Source: Symsagittifera roscoffensis (taxonomy: Eukaryota > Xenacoelomorpha > Acoela > Convolutidae). Taken from it: 64,000 bases of DNA. Positions 1 through 9,760 of this stretch are shown piece by piece. Positions within the stretch are counted from its first letter, which is position 1; every line of letters starts with the position of its first letter. The notes beneath the pieces were generated by a model. The model was not told where the DNA came from. It made no database searches and saw only the letters and a program-made list of their open reading frames with translations. Location of the stretch: positions 7,678,193 through 7,742,192 of the forward strand of contig NC_087062.1 in NCBI RefSeq assembly GCF_963678635.1, in the 5' to 3' direction. A program made the position numbers and the translations under genes.

Positions 1-120
1 TAATTTAATGAAAACTTTTATTCTTAGATCTAGTTATTAGTTCTACTCTCTAAGTTAGACTAAAAGTCAATCATCAGAACCATGAGACAGATTCAGAGTT
101 GGAATCGAGCCTGAATTTGA

Positions 121-158
121 AGCCCGGGCCGACCCGGCCCAGTTGCTTCAGGCCCGGG
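121..158. repeat. GC-rich inverted repeat
   Basis: A short GC-rich island in AT-rich DNA. CCCGGGC at 123-129 is mirrored by GCCCGGG at 152-158, with GACCCGGCCC between them. GC-rich palindromic ends of this style occur at the tips of some DNA transposons, but no second end or target duplication was found, so the identity stays open. Confidence 0.35.
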
Positions 159-473
159 AAAATTTTTAAATCAAAACACGAATTGTCTAGCAAAAACTAA
201 ATTAAAATTCAAATGTGAATTTAAAAAAAAAATAAAAATTTAATATGTCCATTGGCTGCATCCGATGCTAGAGTTCGATTTGGGGGGCTATTCTTATGCT
301 CGAAAGACCGTTTGGGCGAAAATTTTTTTGGCGAAGGACCGAAAACAAAATTAGCCGAAAGTCCTTTGAAAAAAATCAATTGCCGTTCAATTGAAATGAA
401 TTAAATGAAGCAATATTTTCCTTCTTTCATAATGAAACCCTTGAAATATAAAATTTGTTCCGATTCGGGGGGC

Positions 474-560
474 AGTACAACAGTGCCGAAGTACAACAGT
501 GCCGAAAAAAAATTAGTTCAACAGTGCCGAAAATGAAAACTTAGTTCAACAGTGCCGAAA
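474..560. repeat. Repeated CAACAGTGCCGAA words (family P, partial copy)
   Basis: Four close copies of the word (T)CAACAGTGCCGAA lie within about 85 bp. The same word builds the two long hairpins at 8438-8674, so this is a partial copy of that dispersed family. The rest of 1-720 shows no coding feature, only AT-rich DNA. Confidence 0.6.
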
Positions 561-720
561 ATATTAACATTTTTCAACATATTAAGTGCGGCAATTAAAA
601 ATTGAACGGCGAACGTTCACAATCATAAGTGACACTTAAAGATTTTGAGCATGAAAATTTGCAATTTAGACGTTTTGGCGCAAAAATAATTGTTAAATTT
701 GCAGCTGCAGACGTTTTGGG

Positions 721-1104
721 GTGGGTATTCACAAGTATCAAACTGATAAATCAGTCCCATTTGTACCAAAATGAAAAATCAATCGCGTTAGTACCAAAAA
801 ATATTTAATTGGCCTAAGAGTATTAAGCCGACTACTTTAAGCTCTTGGTTTAAGGTCGCCGGTGGGCACGCTACGCGCGCTTCGCGGCGTTAATCGGCTG
901 TAATTTTCGTATAGAGTCTTACCCTCTGTTGGCAAGCTCGCAACACGTTGGCGCGACTGCGGCGATCACTATTTTGCTGCTTAGGTTTCTTCTGTTTGAA
1001 CAGTAGAAAATTAACGAAATAATTCGTTGGCTCACAATTCGACCAATCAGAAAACGAGTTGAATAATTTTGGTACAAATGGGACGGATTTTTCATTTTGG
1101 TAAA
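721..1104. repeat. MITE-like repeat, copy A
   Basis: It begins with GTGGGTATTCACAAGTA and runs to about 1104. Near the left end lies CAGTCCCATTTGTACCAAAA and near the right end its near reverse complement (TTTTGGTACAAATGGGAC, about 1068-1085), so the element has inverted ends. A second copy lies at 1639-2003. The inner part, starting at CTCTGTTGGCAAGCTCGCAA, is shared by both copies. No transposase is present. No target duplication is visible because the right end abuts another repeat at 1101. Short antisense ORFs inside it follow repeat sequence and are not called. Confidence 0.6.
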
Positions 1105-1636
1105 TAAACCAAGTAAAAACGCGCGGAGTATATCAGTCAGCAAAAATGAAAAAAAAAATTGCATAAATTTCGTAACTGTTGCATAATTGTTACAAAATTA
1201 TTACAGAACACTCACGTATTTTCGGCTGGTTGATAATTCGGCTGGTTTATATACCACCATTTTAAACATCTTGTTTTGGTAGCTTGTTGTTGTTATTTGT
1301 TTTTGTTGTTGTTCTTAGTCCCTAGGGAGGCGCGTCCGGCATGCCCAAACCGTGTCCTAGAATTTTTGCGACATATTTTTAAAAAATTCAATCCAATTTG
1401 TTTTCCAATTCCAGACCACTTCTTTAATTATTTTTAAATTCCAATTCCTGAGCTTGGAATTGGTCAATTCCAAGACCGAAATTCCATGGTAGTTAGCCAA
1501 TTCCAATTCCTGATAAACTAAGTACTTGTAATCACTGGTTGCAATTTTGACCTCCAATTATACCCAAATCTATTTAGTTTGCTAAATACGAAGATGTATG
1601 CGGTTTTTATTTAAAAACTAAATCAAAAGTTTCAAA
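1101..1636. repeat. 536-bp direct repeat, copy 1
   Basis: Positions 1101-1636 match 3056-3591 with a constant offset of 1,955 and only a couple of differences seen by eye. The block contains a TATA-like GTTTATATACC, a T/G-rich stretch and runs of AATTCC words, but no supported gene. The ends (TAAATAAACC...TTTCAAA) are not TG...CA, so it is not a standard LTR. Near identity over non-coding DNA implies a recent duplication or two recent insertions of one mobile repeat. Confidence 0.85.
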
Positions 1637-1638
1637 GG

Positions 1639-2003
1639 GTGGGTGTTCACAAGTACCAAAATGATAAATCAGTCCCATTTGTACCAAAATAAAAATCTAT
1701 CGCATTAGTACCAAAAGTATGACTACTAAGCCGACTATTTTAAGCTCTTGTTTAAGGTCGCCGGTGGCGATAACCGGCTCTAATTTTCGTATAGATTCCT
1801 ACCCTCTGTTGGCAAGCTCGCAACACGTTGGCGAGACTGCGGCAGTCACTAATCTGCTGTTTAGTTTTCTTCTGTTTGAACAGTAGAAAATTAATGTAAT
1901 AATTTGTTGGCTCACAATTCGACCAATCAGAAAAAGAGTTGAATAATTTTGGTACAAATGGGACCGATTTTTCATTTGGGTACAAATGAACCTTGTGTCA
2001 AAT
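1639..2003. repeat. MITE-like repeat, copy B
   Basis: Second copy of the element at 721-1104, in the same orientation. It starts GTGGGTGTTCACAAGTACC and ends after TTTGGTACAAATGGGACC and GGGTACAAATGAACC. It sits directly after the 536-bp direct repeat, so the order here is A-element, 536-bp block, B-element. Confidence 0.6.
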
Positions 2004-3055
2004 GGGACTTCACCATCAGAAGTCCTGTGAAAAAGTTCTGTCTGCGTCTGCCACTTTTTCTGCCACATCATATTTAGTAGTGTAATTTGGTGAAGGGGGT
2101 CAGTTAGCGGGACAGCTCCTTCCTCTCATCAATCAGGGCCGGAGAGATATTTCTTCGGGGTTGTCATTTTTTTTTCATTTTTAGAACATAAAATTTTTGA
2201 GCAAATAATCACGCATTTTATATTCGGCGCCAACATTTTTGAGCGAAATTATGAAATTAAATTTTACATCTGGTTTCAAAACAAAGATAGTCGGCGACGA
2301 ACCCTTTCTGAACAAACAGCCAAGATTGACTGAGCTAATTCATTTTGTACTGTTATTTTAGCTAAATTCCCGTTCTTCAGTTTGCAATAAAGCTATGTAA
2401 ATTTTGGGTCCATTTAACTTCAAAATGTTACAACTGCTGTCGTGGTATTTAACCCATTTTAAGTTGGATATCAAATTCTTCCAATTTTCATTTTCTAATA
2501 GCTTTTCGATGCTGCATAAAATTAACGCCCTATCACGAGTAAGTTGAAATTCATATTCGGCTTGAAAAGTACAGGGGGAAATTTTGGGTCAAATGACAGA
2601 TATTGAACCGATAATTGTGCTTGAAACATTCCAAAGCAGACTGATGATTGTTCTTGTTATTTATTGCTTCGACCAGTGCTTAAAATCCAAAAAATTTCAT
2701 AACACTGGTCTGACTTTTTTGATATTCAAATCAACTTGATGACATTGAACTTGATGACAGTGAATTTGAGTCCGATTTATTTCTAATTCAATTCTTTCAA
2801 TTTTTAAAGCAAAATTGAATCTGATTTTTGCTGTTACACTTAATTTAATTCAATGTCACTTCAAAAATTCAACGGGTACTCAAGAAAATTTTTTTAAAAA
2901 ATATGTTTCATTTTTAATTTCAATTTTTATTATTTATCTTAGTGGTTGGAACATTGTGTGCTGCTTGCTTAGCCACCAACTATCTGTTTTTACACCTTAA
3001 TCTAATCTCATTTCCAATACTACTGTAATTCATTTTCTGTTTTTTTCAATGATAG
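2004..3055. other. Intergenic, no gene seen
   Basis: AT-rich DNA. A doubled CTTGATGACA(T/G)TGAA phrase occurs near 2737-2762. The ORFs here are short and resemble no family I know. Confidence 0.5.
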
Positions 3056-3591
3056 TAAATAAACCAACTAAAAACGCGCGGAGTATATCAGTCAGCAAAA
3101 ATGAAAAAAAAAAATGCATAAATTTCGTAACTGTTGCATAATTGTTACAAAATTATTACAGAACACTCACGTATTTTCGGCTGGTTGATAATTCGGCTGG
3201 TTTATATACCACCATTTTAAACATCTTGTTTTGGTAGCTTGTTGTTGTTATTTGTTTTTGTTGTTGTTCTTAGTCCCTAGGGAGGCGCGTCCGGCATGCC
3301 CAAACCGTGTCCTAGAATTTTTGCGACATATTTTTAAAAAATTCAATCCAATTTGTTTTCCAATTCCAGACCACTTCTTTAATTATTTTTAAATTCCAAT
3401 TCCTGAGCTTGGAATTGGTCAATTCCAAGACCGAAATTCCATGGTAGTTAGCCAATTCCAATTCCTGATAAACTAAGTACTTGTAATCACTGGTTGCAAT
3501 TTTGACCTCCAATTATACCCAAATCTATTTAGTTTGCTAAATACGAAGATGTATGCGGTTTTTATTTAAAAACTAAATCAAAAGTTTCAAA
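3056..3591. repeat. 536-bp direct repeat, copy 2
   Basis: Near-identical partner of 1101-1636. After its right end the sequence continues into satellite-like DNA (ACTATAAATTCCC), whereas copy 1 continues into the MITE-like B element. The duplicated block therefore has sharp borders. Confidence 0.85.
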
Positions 3592-3599
3592 AACTATAA

Positions 3600-3960
3600 A
3601 TTCCCAATTCTTTAGTTGGGCACTATTAGGGTACTCTGAGGAGTTGCAAATCTTTTGACCAAATGCGACTGCTCAAATACTTTTAAATTCCGAGATGTGA
3701 CCTTTTTTTTGCTTATTCAAAACTAAGATATAGCTAGGTGCTGCCAGGGTGGTCTCAGGGGTTGAAAACTTTTCTTCGGAATCTGATTGCTAAAACCGTT
3801 TTAATTTTTGATAAATAAAGTTTCTTCAACATTATAGAAAAAAAATCACAAAAAATTTTTACGAAATGTTTTATTCCCAACCCGCTAATGGGGTGATCTC
3901 AAGGTACTCTCTGAGGTTGCAATTATTTTTTTATTTTTGACTGCTCGAGTCAACTAGTTT
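3600..3960. repeat. Decayed ~165-bp satellite, family 2 (short segment)
   Basis: About three degenerate modules. Each has a GGGTACTCT...GAGGTTGCAA phrase followed by GACTGCTCAAA...TTTTAA...CCGAG. Module cores lie near 3667, 3783 and 3940. The same phrases recur in the array at 45200-46300, so the two regions share one satellite family. Confidence 0.5.
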
Positions 3961-4004
3961 TCCAATATTTGCCGTTACAGATTTTGAACTTCTCAAAACT
4001 GGTG

Positions 4005-4171
4005 CATTACGAGGCCAAACAAGGACGCTCCTTTTGTTCTTCTTTTGTTCTTTACTTTCCTTTGATCGTTCCGACAAAATTTTCACATGTTTAAAGACTT
4101 GTCTCTGGAATCCAGGAACATAAGGACACAAAATTGTGCTCCTATCCAGTGCACAGTTTGGCCTCGTAATG
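4005..4171. repeat. Foldback pair
   Basis: CATTACGAGGCCAAAC at 4005-4020 is perfectly reverse-complemented by GTTTGGCCTCGTAATG at 4156-4171, giving 16-bp arms around a ~135-bp loop. It could be a small non-autonomous transposon remnant. No target duplication was found. Confidence 0.5.
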
Positions 4172-6166
4172 TGGGGTGCTGTCAAAATACTCTCAGGTAT
4201 ACCATATAGTAATATTTCCAAATTTGTGTGCTCCACACAGATTTCTAGAGGAATGACGTTTTTATGTTTTTGCAGTAAGTTTCAAAATGTTGAATTTTGA
4301 AAAAAAAACTACTTTTCAAAATTTAAAGTTGTCGACGCATTGGTAGAGTGAAGTCAGATTTCTGTCAGCAGTTGCAGAGGTGGCCTCCATCCTGCTATTT
4401 TTGCTCAATTTTTTAATTGTTGGAAATTGTGTTTATGATATTTGATTTTTTTCCATTAAGTGAAAAATTAACCTATCAAAAGTCTGATGTTCTTAAATAG
4501 TTACTCTGGTTTAATCTGTTGATGGTAAATAATGATATGCGTACGGGCTAATGAAAGGAACAAACAAATTAAACAAGAGTTTCAATCATGAATTCAGTGA
4601 TTTTGCCAATAAAATCGTTATTATGGAAGGTGCAGTTGTATGCTGTCGGCCATTTTAAGGTGTTTTTTTTCTAGTTGAAAAAAAACAGTAGTTCAGAGAC
4701 TTGACTATTTTATTTTAAAAAGGAACTTTACTCAATTTAATTTGAAAGTTGAATTTTTTTTCAGTGTTTGATTTCGAAAGCGTTGTTAGATGCCCCCGTT
4801 TTTTATTACAGGTGCATGTCTATTTTTTTTTCATATAGTTATGTATAAGCAGTTTTCACGTTCAATAATCAGTTTGAAACACCTGACGTGCGTTACACGC
4901 TGGTTGTTTTGATTGTAATACCTCAACTTGCTTTCTCTCAAAATTCCATAGGGTTTAATCGCCTTGTCGGCTTAGTTGACACTTCAAGACATGCTCTAAA
5001 TAATTCATACGTGCTATAAGCATTTTTTAATATAGTCACAAATTTTTTCTGATTTACTGCTATAAATTGTAAATTAGCAGTTTTGACGGGTGATCTTTTT
5101 TTGGCCTAAAAGGTTTGGCCTCAAATAAATTTGGTACTCGTTTAGACGTATGGTCCTATATAAAACCTCATTAGACGATTGGTCCCGGCAAAACTACCAA
5201 TGGTCCTTTATAATTCAGACAGTAAAATTGCTTAAAGTAGATTCTAAGTTTTTCCAGTGAATTGATAATTTTTATTGTTTTTAAAGAAAAGTTTCGAGCA
5301 AAACTAGTGAAGAAGAGCTAACAAGTTTTTGTTTTGTATTCATCCACTTGAAGTGTTTTGGAGTAAGAATCAAGTGGTCTAGCGTGACTACACTTTTAAA
5401 CGAGCTTTTGAACAGGACTCATGAAAAACGGCGGGATCATATTTCCTACTGGAATTTTTCTGAACGAGAACCATGCATTTTATTTTTATTCCAAGAAAAT
5501 AACTTTGTTTCAAGAAATTGTTTCCAACAAAAACTCGTTAGAAATTTAAGAATAAAAAATAGTTCCCAATTTGTTACAAGAAAACTCAGCTTCTGATTTA
5601 AAATTGATTTTATAATTCTATAGGCCCAGCAGGTGTATAAGGCGCAAACTATCTTTTTTTGACCTCAAAAGTTTCGGCTGATAATTTATCGACCAAGTGA
5701 CTTAATTTTGCGTCATGTGAAGGTAAACATAATTTTTTACGCCCCTTCCCCCCTCTAGAAACAAAAGAAACAACTTCAGAGCTCAAAAGTTTTCTTGACA
5801 CGAATTTAGTTTCCCACTCGATCGTGATTTACCCAAGTTGTATCGCCCTAGCTGCGACTTGATAAATGTATGTCAACCCCGTTCCACATCAGCGATTGTT
5901 TTGCTGGATGTGTTTTCCTCAAATTTAACATCATAGGAAATAAAATACTGGAAATTTTGTAATTGTGGTTTTCTCGATTTCTTATAGTTTTTTTGACTGG
6001 CCTTTGTTTAATTTTTGATCTGTTATCTTTCAATGCAATGTTTGTGTTGTATCATAAGTGGTGCGCAACCTCTGCGCGAAAGTGGAGTTATTGATTACAG
6101 TCAAATTAAAGTTTTTCATCGACTGATATGACTTGACGATATGATATGAATTCTTCTTTTTTTTAG
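4172..6166. other. Non-coding stretch upstream of the glycosyltransferase-like exon
   Basis: No convincing coding exon was recognised. The 5-prime exon or exons of the gene whose last exon starts at 6167 should lie here or further upstream, but I could not identify an ATG exon with a matching phase-0 donor. The immediate 3-prime end is a T-rich tract running into TTTTTTTTAG at 6166, a good splice acceptor. Confidence 0.4.
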
Positions 6167-7327
6167 AGATTTCGAAGATGGAGACAACGTTCATCGGTTT
6201 ACAAACTTCTTCTCATCTCAGTCCTGGGAGCATTGCTTGTTTTCAGTCCGAAAACTCACAAACTTTTTATGAATTTGAAAGACAGTTTGTTGCTGCGAGC
6301 GCCGTTGAATATCGTAGATTTAAGTTCAGAAGGATCCAATGTGAAAGCAAAACACAGGAGTGCAATCATCAGAATTTTTGGAAACAGTCTCTATCCATTA
6401 CAACAAAGAGATCAAGGATCCAAAAACTTGCAGTTTATTTTGGAACATGAAACTATGCGAAGCTCCAGTGAATACTTATGGGTCATTAATAGAATTGTGA
6501 ATCGAACTGAATCAAGAGTGATTTCTAATCTTCTTCGAGATCGGAATAGGCTTCATATTGAGTTCAATCTGCAAACACTCAAGGTGCTAATAGAAAACGA
6601 CCCGAAACTTGCGGTAAAATATGCAACAGACATAAACAATGCCAGAAACGAAGCCCTAAGACATGCTGCGCACAATCTGGACGTTGACTGGCTTGTTTTA
6701 TTGGATGGAAATGCTTTTCTTACAAATGAGGCTTACGACTTGCTGCATGAGTGTCTAGAAAACGCTGAATTGAACCAACAGTACCTTTATTTCATACCGA
6801 TGTACAGACTGTCATCTAATCAAGATTGGCTGACTCCTTTCACAGAAGTTGATGACATAACAAGTAGACTTTCTGGTCTGCAGGAGCCGTATCTCGCCAT
6901 TCATAGATTGGCTCTTAACAAGTTCCAGGACCAGGGAGTTCAGATCTTCAGTAGTGAGGTTGAGTACGGGAAAAGAAGCAAAATAGCGTCTTTGGAAGTA
7001 TTCAACAAGTTTTACTATAATTATGTGGGCTGCTTGGATGCTTACCATGAAAGTAGTGTCCGGAAAATTACTAGCCCAGGAGAAGGGTTATTTTTAGCCA
7101 ATAGATGCTCTTACGCAATCCGACTTTTGTACTGGCCCAGCGGGTTCAGCGATTCGGCACGCTCTGATTACAGTTTCCTCACCAATTTGTTGGCTTACAA
7201 AGGCTATATCTTTGATGGAAATTCGGTTCCCGAAGAGAATAACCTTGTTAGAACATACCTTAGACACGACTCGATAAGAGAGCTTGAACGAAATATAGCA
7301 GAATTAGTTAAAACTATACGCAATTAA
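6167..7327 (+). CDS. Glycosyltransferase-like type II membrane protein, last exon (5-prime partial)
   Basis: This exon encodes 386 residues and ends at TAA 7325-7327. I start it at 6167, after a T-rich tract ending in TAG, because the frame is closed upstream by that same TAG and because the extra N-terminal residues make sense. A basic stretch (RFRRWRQR) is followed by about 14 hydrophobic residues (about 14-27), the plan of a Golgi type II signal anchor. The lumenal part has a LWVINRIVN stretch, then NNARNEAL near residues 157-164 and LLDGNAF near 178-184. I recall that order (NxxRNxAL, then DGN) from uncharacterised glycosyltransferase-like proteins; the DGN may replace a DXD metal-binding motif. 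Substrate is unknown. The initiator methionine must come from an upstream exon. The family call is from memory, without a search; the reality of the exon is more certain than the enzyme name. Confidence 0.65.
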   Translation, partial: RFRRWRQRSSVYKLLLISVLGALLVFSPKTHKLFMNLKDSLLLRAPLNIVDLSSEGSNVKAKHRSAIIRIFGNSLYPLQQRDQGSKNLQFILEHETMRSSSEYLWVINRIVNRTESRVISNLLRDRNRLHIEFNLQTLKVLIENDPKLAVKYATDINNARNEALRHAAHNLDVDWLVLLDGNAFLTNEAYDLLHECLENAELNQQYLYFIPMYRLSSNQDWLTPFTEVDDITSRLSGLQEPYLAIHRLALNKFQDQGVQIFSSEVEYGKRSKIASLEVFNKFYYNYVGCLDAYHESSVRKITSPGEGLFLANRCSYAIRLLYWPSGFSDSARSDYSFLTNLLAYKGYIFDGNSVPEENNLVRTYLRHDSIRELERNIAELVKTIRN

Positions 7328-7333
7328 AACATT

Positions 7334-7425
7334 ATGATTTCTAATATCCTTGACAAGCTCCATTCGTGAGCAGATATAATATGATTTCTAATATCCTGAC
7401 AAGCTCCATTCGTGAGCAGATATAA
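7334..7425. repeat. 47/46-bp tandem duplication after the stop codon
   Basis: ATGATTTCTAATATCC... is repeated directly (7334-7380, then 7381-7425), differing by one T. It starts six bases after the glycosyltransferase-like stop codon, so it lies in the 3-prime UTR. A possible AATAAA polyadenylation hexamer lies at about 7598-7603, next to the MITE that follows. Confidence 0.85.
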
Positions 7426-7604
7426 CTTTGCAGATTTAATTTGCTGTTTTACTGAAACGTTTTAAAATAGTCAGACGTAATGAAAATAACATGCAGGAAA
7501 ATTGAAAATAAGCACTTTTGATTTTTGGCGTGTTGTTAAATTTGCACATTTCAAAATTAAATGCTGATGATGAGTTTTACTTGAAAATGTTTCATGCAAT
7601 AAAT

Positions 7605-8004
7605 GAGGGGCGGATCTAGGATTTTCTCGAGGGGGGGGGGGGCTTGTTTTCAAAAATTTTTGAAATTTTTGTCGACCTTTTTTTAGGTCCAGCAGATTGA
7701 TTTTCTGAGTTCTCCTAAATCACTACAATAAGCGCATTTTTAACAAATTTTCTGAGCCGCAGGCAAAATTCTGAAAAAAAACGGGCCAAAAAAAGCGTTT
7801 TTAGGCAGTTTTTGGAAAATTTTGGACCAAAAAATTAGGTTTTGCGGCGCGTGCTCTCCCCTCAAAATTAGTATACACTGGCGAGGAAGGCACTTCAGAA
7901 AAATTTTAGGGTCCCTTACCAAAAATGGATATCTCAAAATAGTACATAGGGGGACCCTTTGGGTCGGCAGGGGGTCGAATTCCTGAGGAGTAAATCCGCT
8001 GGTG
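7605..8004. mobile_element. hAT-type MITE, ~400 bp, degenerate
   Basis: The left end GAGGGGCGGATCTAGG and the right end ATCCGCTGGTG are imperfect inverted repeats of the type seen intact at 60124-60451. Flanks CAATAAAT (7597-7604) and CTATAAAC (8005-8012) match at 6 of 8 positions, consistent with an aged 8-bp target duplication. Shared internal sequence includes a G-run, GTCGACC and GGGGACCCTTTGGGTCGGCAGG. It encodes no protein. Confidence 0.75.
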
Positions 8005-8437
8005 CTATAAACATTGATTCCTATTCTGTTTTCCGGAGTCGGAGCCACAAACGGAATGGGTCCAAGAGCAGAAAAACAAAAAAATATTAAATTTTATTAG
8101 CTAATCGGTAAAAAGAAGTATTAGAATTTTCAATATTACCCAAGAAACGAATAGATTATGCATAAATTGAGTAACTTGAGCAAATTATATTTTTTTAAAA
8201 CTCATTAAAAAACCTGACGAAATTACTCATTTAGTGTATAATTTATTCTTTTCCTTGGTAGGATTGACTATTCCAATAAATTTTTTTTATCGATAAGCCC
8301 GTCTAAACCAATATATGTCTGTTTTTCCGCTCTTAGACCATTCTGCTCATAGACTGTTTTCCTATTGAATATAAGCCGCGTGTATGCGGGTTGATACGAA
8401 GTTAGTGGATATGCAGTGAGTAGCGTTGGTGGCGTTG

Positions 8438-8521
8438 AACAGTGCCGAAGTACAACAGTACCGAAAATGAAAAAGTGTTCAACTATAAATTTTTTTGGCA
8501 CTCTTGTACTTCGGCACTGTT
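8438..8521. repeat. Palindromic family-P hairpin 1
   Basis: Arms 8438-8459 and 8500-8521 are reverse complements at 21 of 22 positions. The arm carries AACAGTGCCGAAGTACAAC. The loop is about 40 bp. It lies beside a second, larger hairpin of the same sequence family. Confidence 0.75.
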
Positions 8522-8536
8522 GCACGCCACTCTAAG

Positions 8537-8674
8537 GGCAGCACGACAGCGCCGAAGTACAACAGTGCCAAAAAAAAACTTTATTTTTCAACAGTGCCGA
8601 AAATCATCATTTTTCGGCACTTTTGATCACTTTCATTTTCGACTCTGTTGTACTTCGGCACTGTTGTACTGCTC
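8537..8674. repeat. Palindromic family-P hairpin 2
   Basis: Arms of about 34 bp (8537-8570 and 8641-8674) share most positions as reverse complements and carry the same CAACAGTGCCGAAGTAC core. A shorter inner inverted repeat, GTGCCGAAAA / TTTTCGGCAC, lies around 8595-8625. It is probably a non-autonomous foldback element. ORFs across it are by-products of the repeat. Confidence 0.7.
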
Positions 8675-8727
8675 CGTAGCGTTGCAATGGGTTACCTAGA
8701 AGTATTTAGACAACCACGTATTCATAC

Positions 8728-8872
8728 TCGTCAGTGAGCAGACAAATACTGTATTAACCAATCAGAATTGAGACAAGGAAGAAATGAATAATTAAAATTT
8801 TTTTATTTCTTAAGTTTGCTTTCTCATCTCGATTCTGATTGGTTAATATGGCATTTAACTGCTTACTGAGAA
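8728..8872. repeat. Foldback/MITE-like element
   Basis: The best part of the inverted repeat is ATTAACCAATCAGAATTGAG (8753-8772) against its near reverse complement at 8828-8847 (one mismatch). Weaker similarity extends outward to about 8728 and 8872, including a CAGTGAGCAG / CTGCTTACTG pair. The short loop is AT-rich. There is no coding capacity. Confidence 0.65.
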
Positions 8873-8879
8873 TATATCA

Positions 8880-9760
8880 AAAGACTGTTAGTGTCAGTTG
8901 TTCCATAAAAAAAAACGATTTTACATAAAAGTCGATTTTACATTACACATGCGCTTCTAATAATGCGGTACAAAAAATACAGTTTTAATAATACGGTACT
9001 GATAAAACGAAAGCACTCTCCTGGATGTACCATTGCTATCGTGTTCTAGCGCATAGAAACTGATCTTTTTGCTTGTAGTGTAACGAAGACAATGTTGAAC
9101 GTTATGTTGACGCCTTGTTCACCCTGGTAAGCCCAGGATTCGGACCTACCACTTGAGAGGCGTCGTCGTTTAGATCCCGCCGCTGACCCCAAGCCTCAAT
9201 AAAAAATTGGCAAATAGCAGGCGTTAATTTTCCGTACTCGGAAATAATTAAACCGCCACAACTTTAAAATTGTCGCAAGCGAAATACCTTTTTATACTTG
9301 TGAAAGCTAGTGTCTTGAAATTGGGAGCTAGACTGTTTTTCCCGTGAACAACTATTCTTAAAAAAATGTCAACTTGCTACAATTTTGAATCTTTACGCTT
9401 GCGAGTAGCAAGCGTTATCAAATCGGAATGTAGACTATTTTTTGCGGGTTAACTACTAGTTTAGCAAAATCAGTTGAATCACCTGCAGCTGACATACATT
9501 TGAATCACAGCTGACATACAGTTGAATCAGATGCAGTTGGGTAATAGTTAAAACAAGTTAGTTTCAGGGGGGCTTGAAAATTCTGCTCAAACTTCTGTTT
9601 TTTTTTTCGGCTCAACTGATGTCTGCTCAAAAATTGTCGGCCTTGTTTCCGCTGCGTAAAATTTGTTCAAATGCCAATGTGATATTCAAATTTTTTGCAT
9701 GGTTTGTTTGATATTATGAAATTGTATGGGATCGGGTTTTTTATTTTTTAAAATTTTTTG
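8880..9760. other. Intergenic, short repeats only
   Basis: No gene seen. TAATAATRCGGTAC occurs twice near 8960-9000. At about 9472-9535 a TTGAATCA / CAGCTGACATACA phrase repeats about two and a half times. From about 9590 a CGGCTCAACTGATGTCTGCTC stretch begins that recurs at about 13303-13360. Confidence 0.5.

Noticed and set aside
1357-3512. Identical 66-codon antisense ORFs at 1357-1557 and 3312-3512
   Set aside because: They are identical only because the 536-bp DNA block is duplicated. The frame opens at TTG and the protein matches no family.
1101-3591. A small LTR retrotransposon with 536-bp LTRs
   Set aside because: The block ends are not TG...CA, no target duplication or primer site was seen, and the 1.4-kb interior has no gag or pol.
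5348-5596. 82-codon plus-strand ORF upstream of the glycosyltransferase-like gene, considered as its first exon
   Set aside because: It starts at TTG, contains no signal-anchor continuation, and no donor in matching phase was found at its end.
6178-6450. ORF beginning METTFIGL in frame 1
   Set aside because: It overlaps the glycosyltransferase-like exon in another frame. The frame read from the splice acceptor gives a membrane anchor and a long folded protein, so this one is a shadow.
7740-8048. Antisense ORF of 102 codons
   Set aside because: It lies almost wholly inside the hAT MITE and does not persist in the other MITE copy at 60124-60451.
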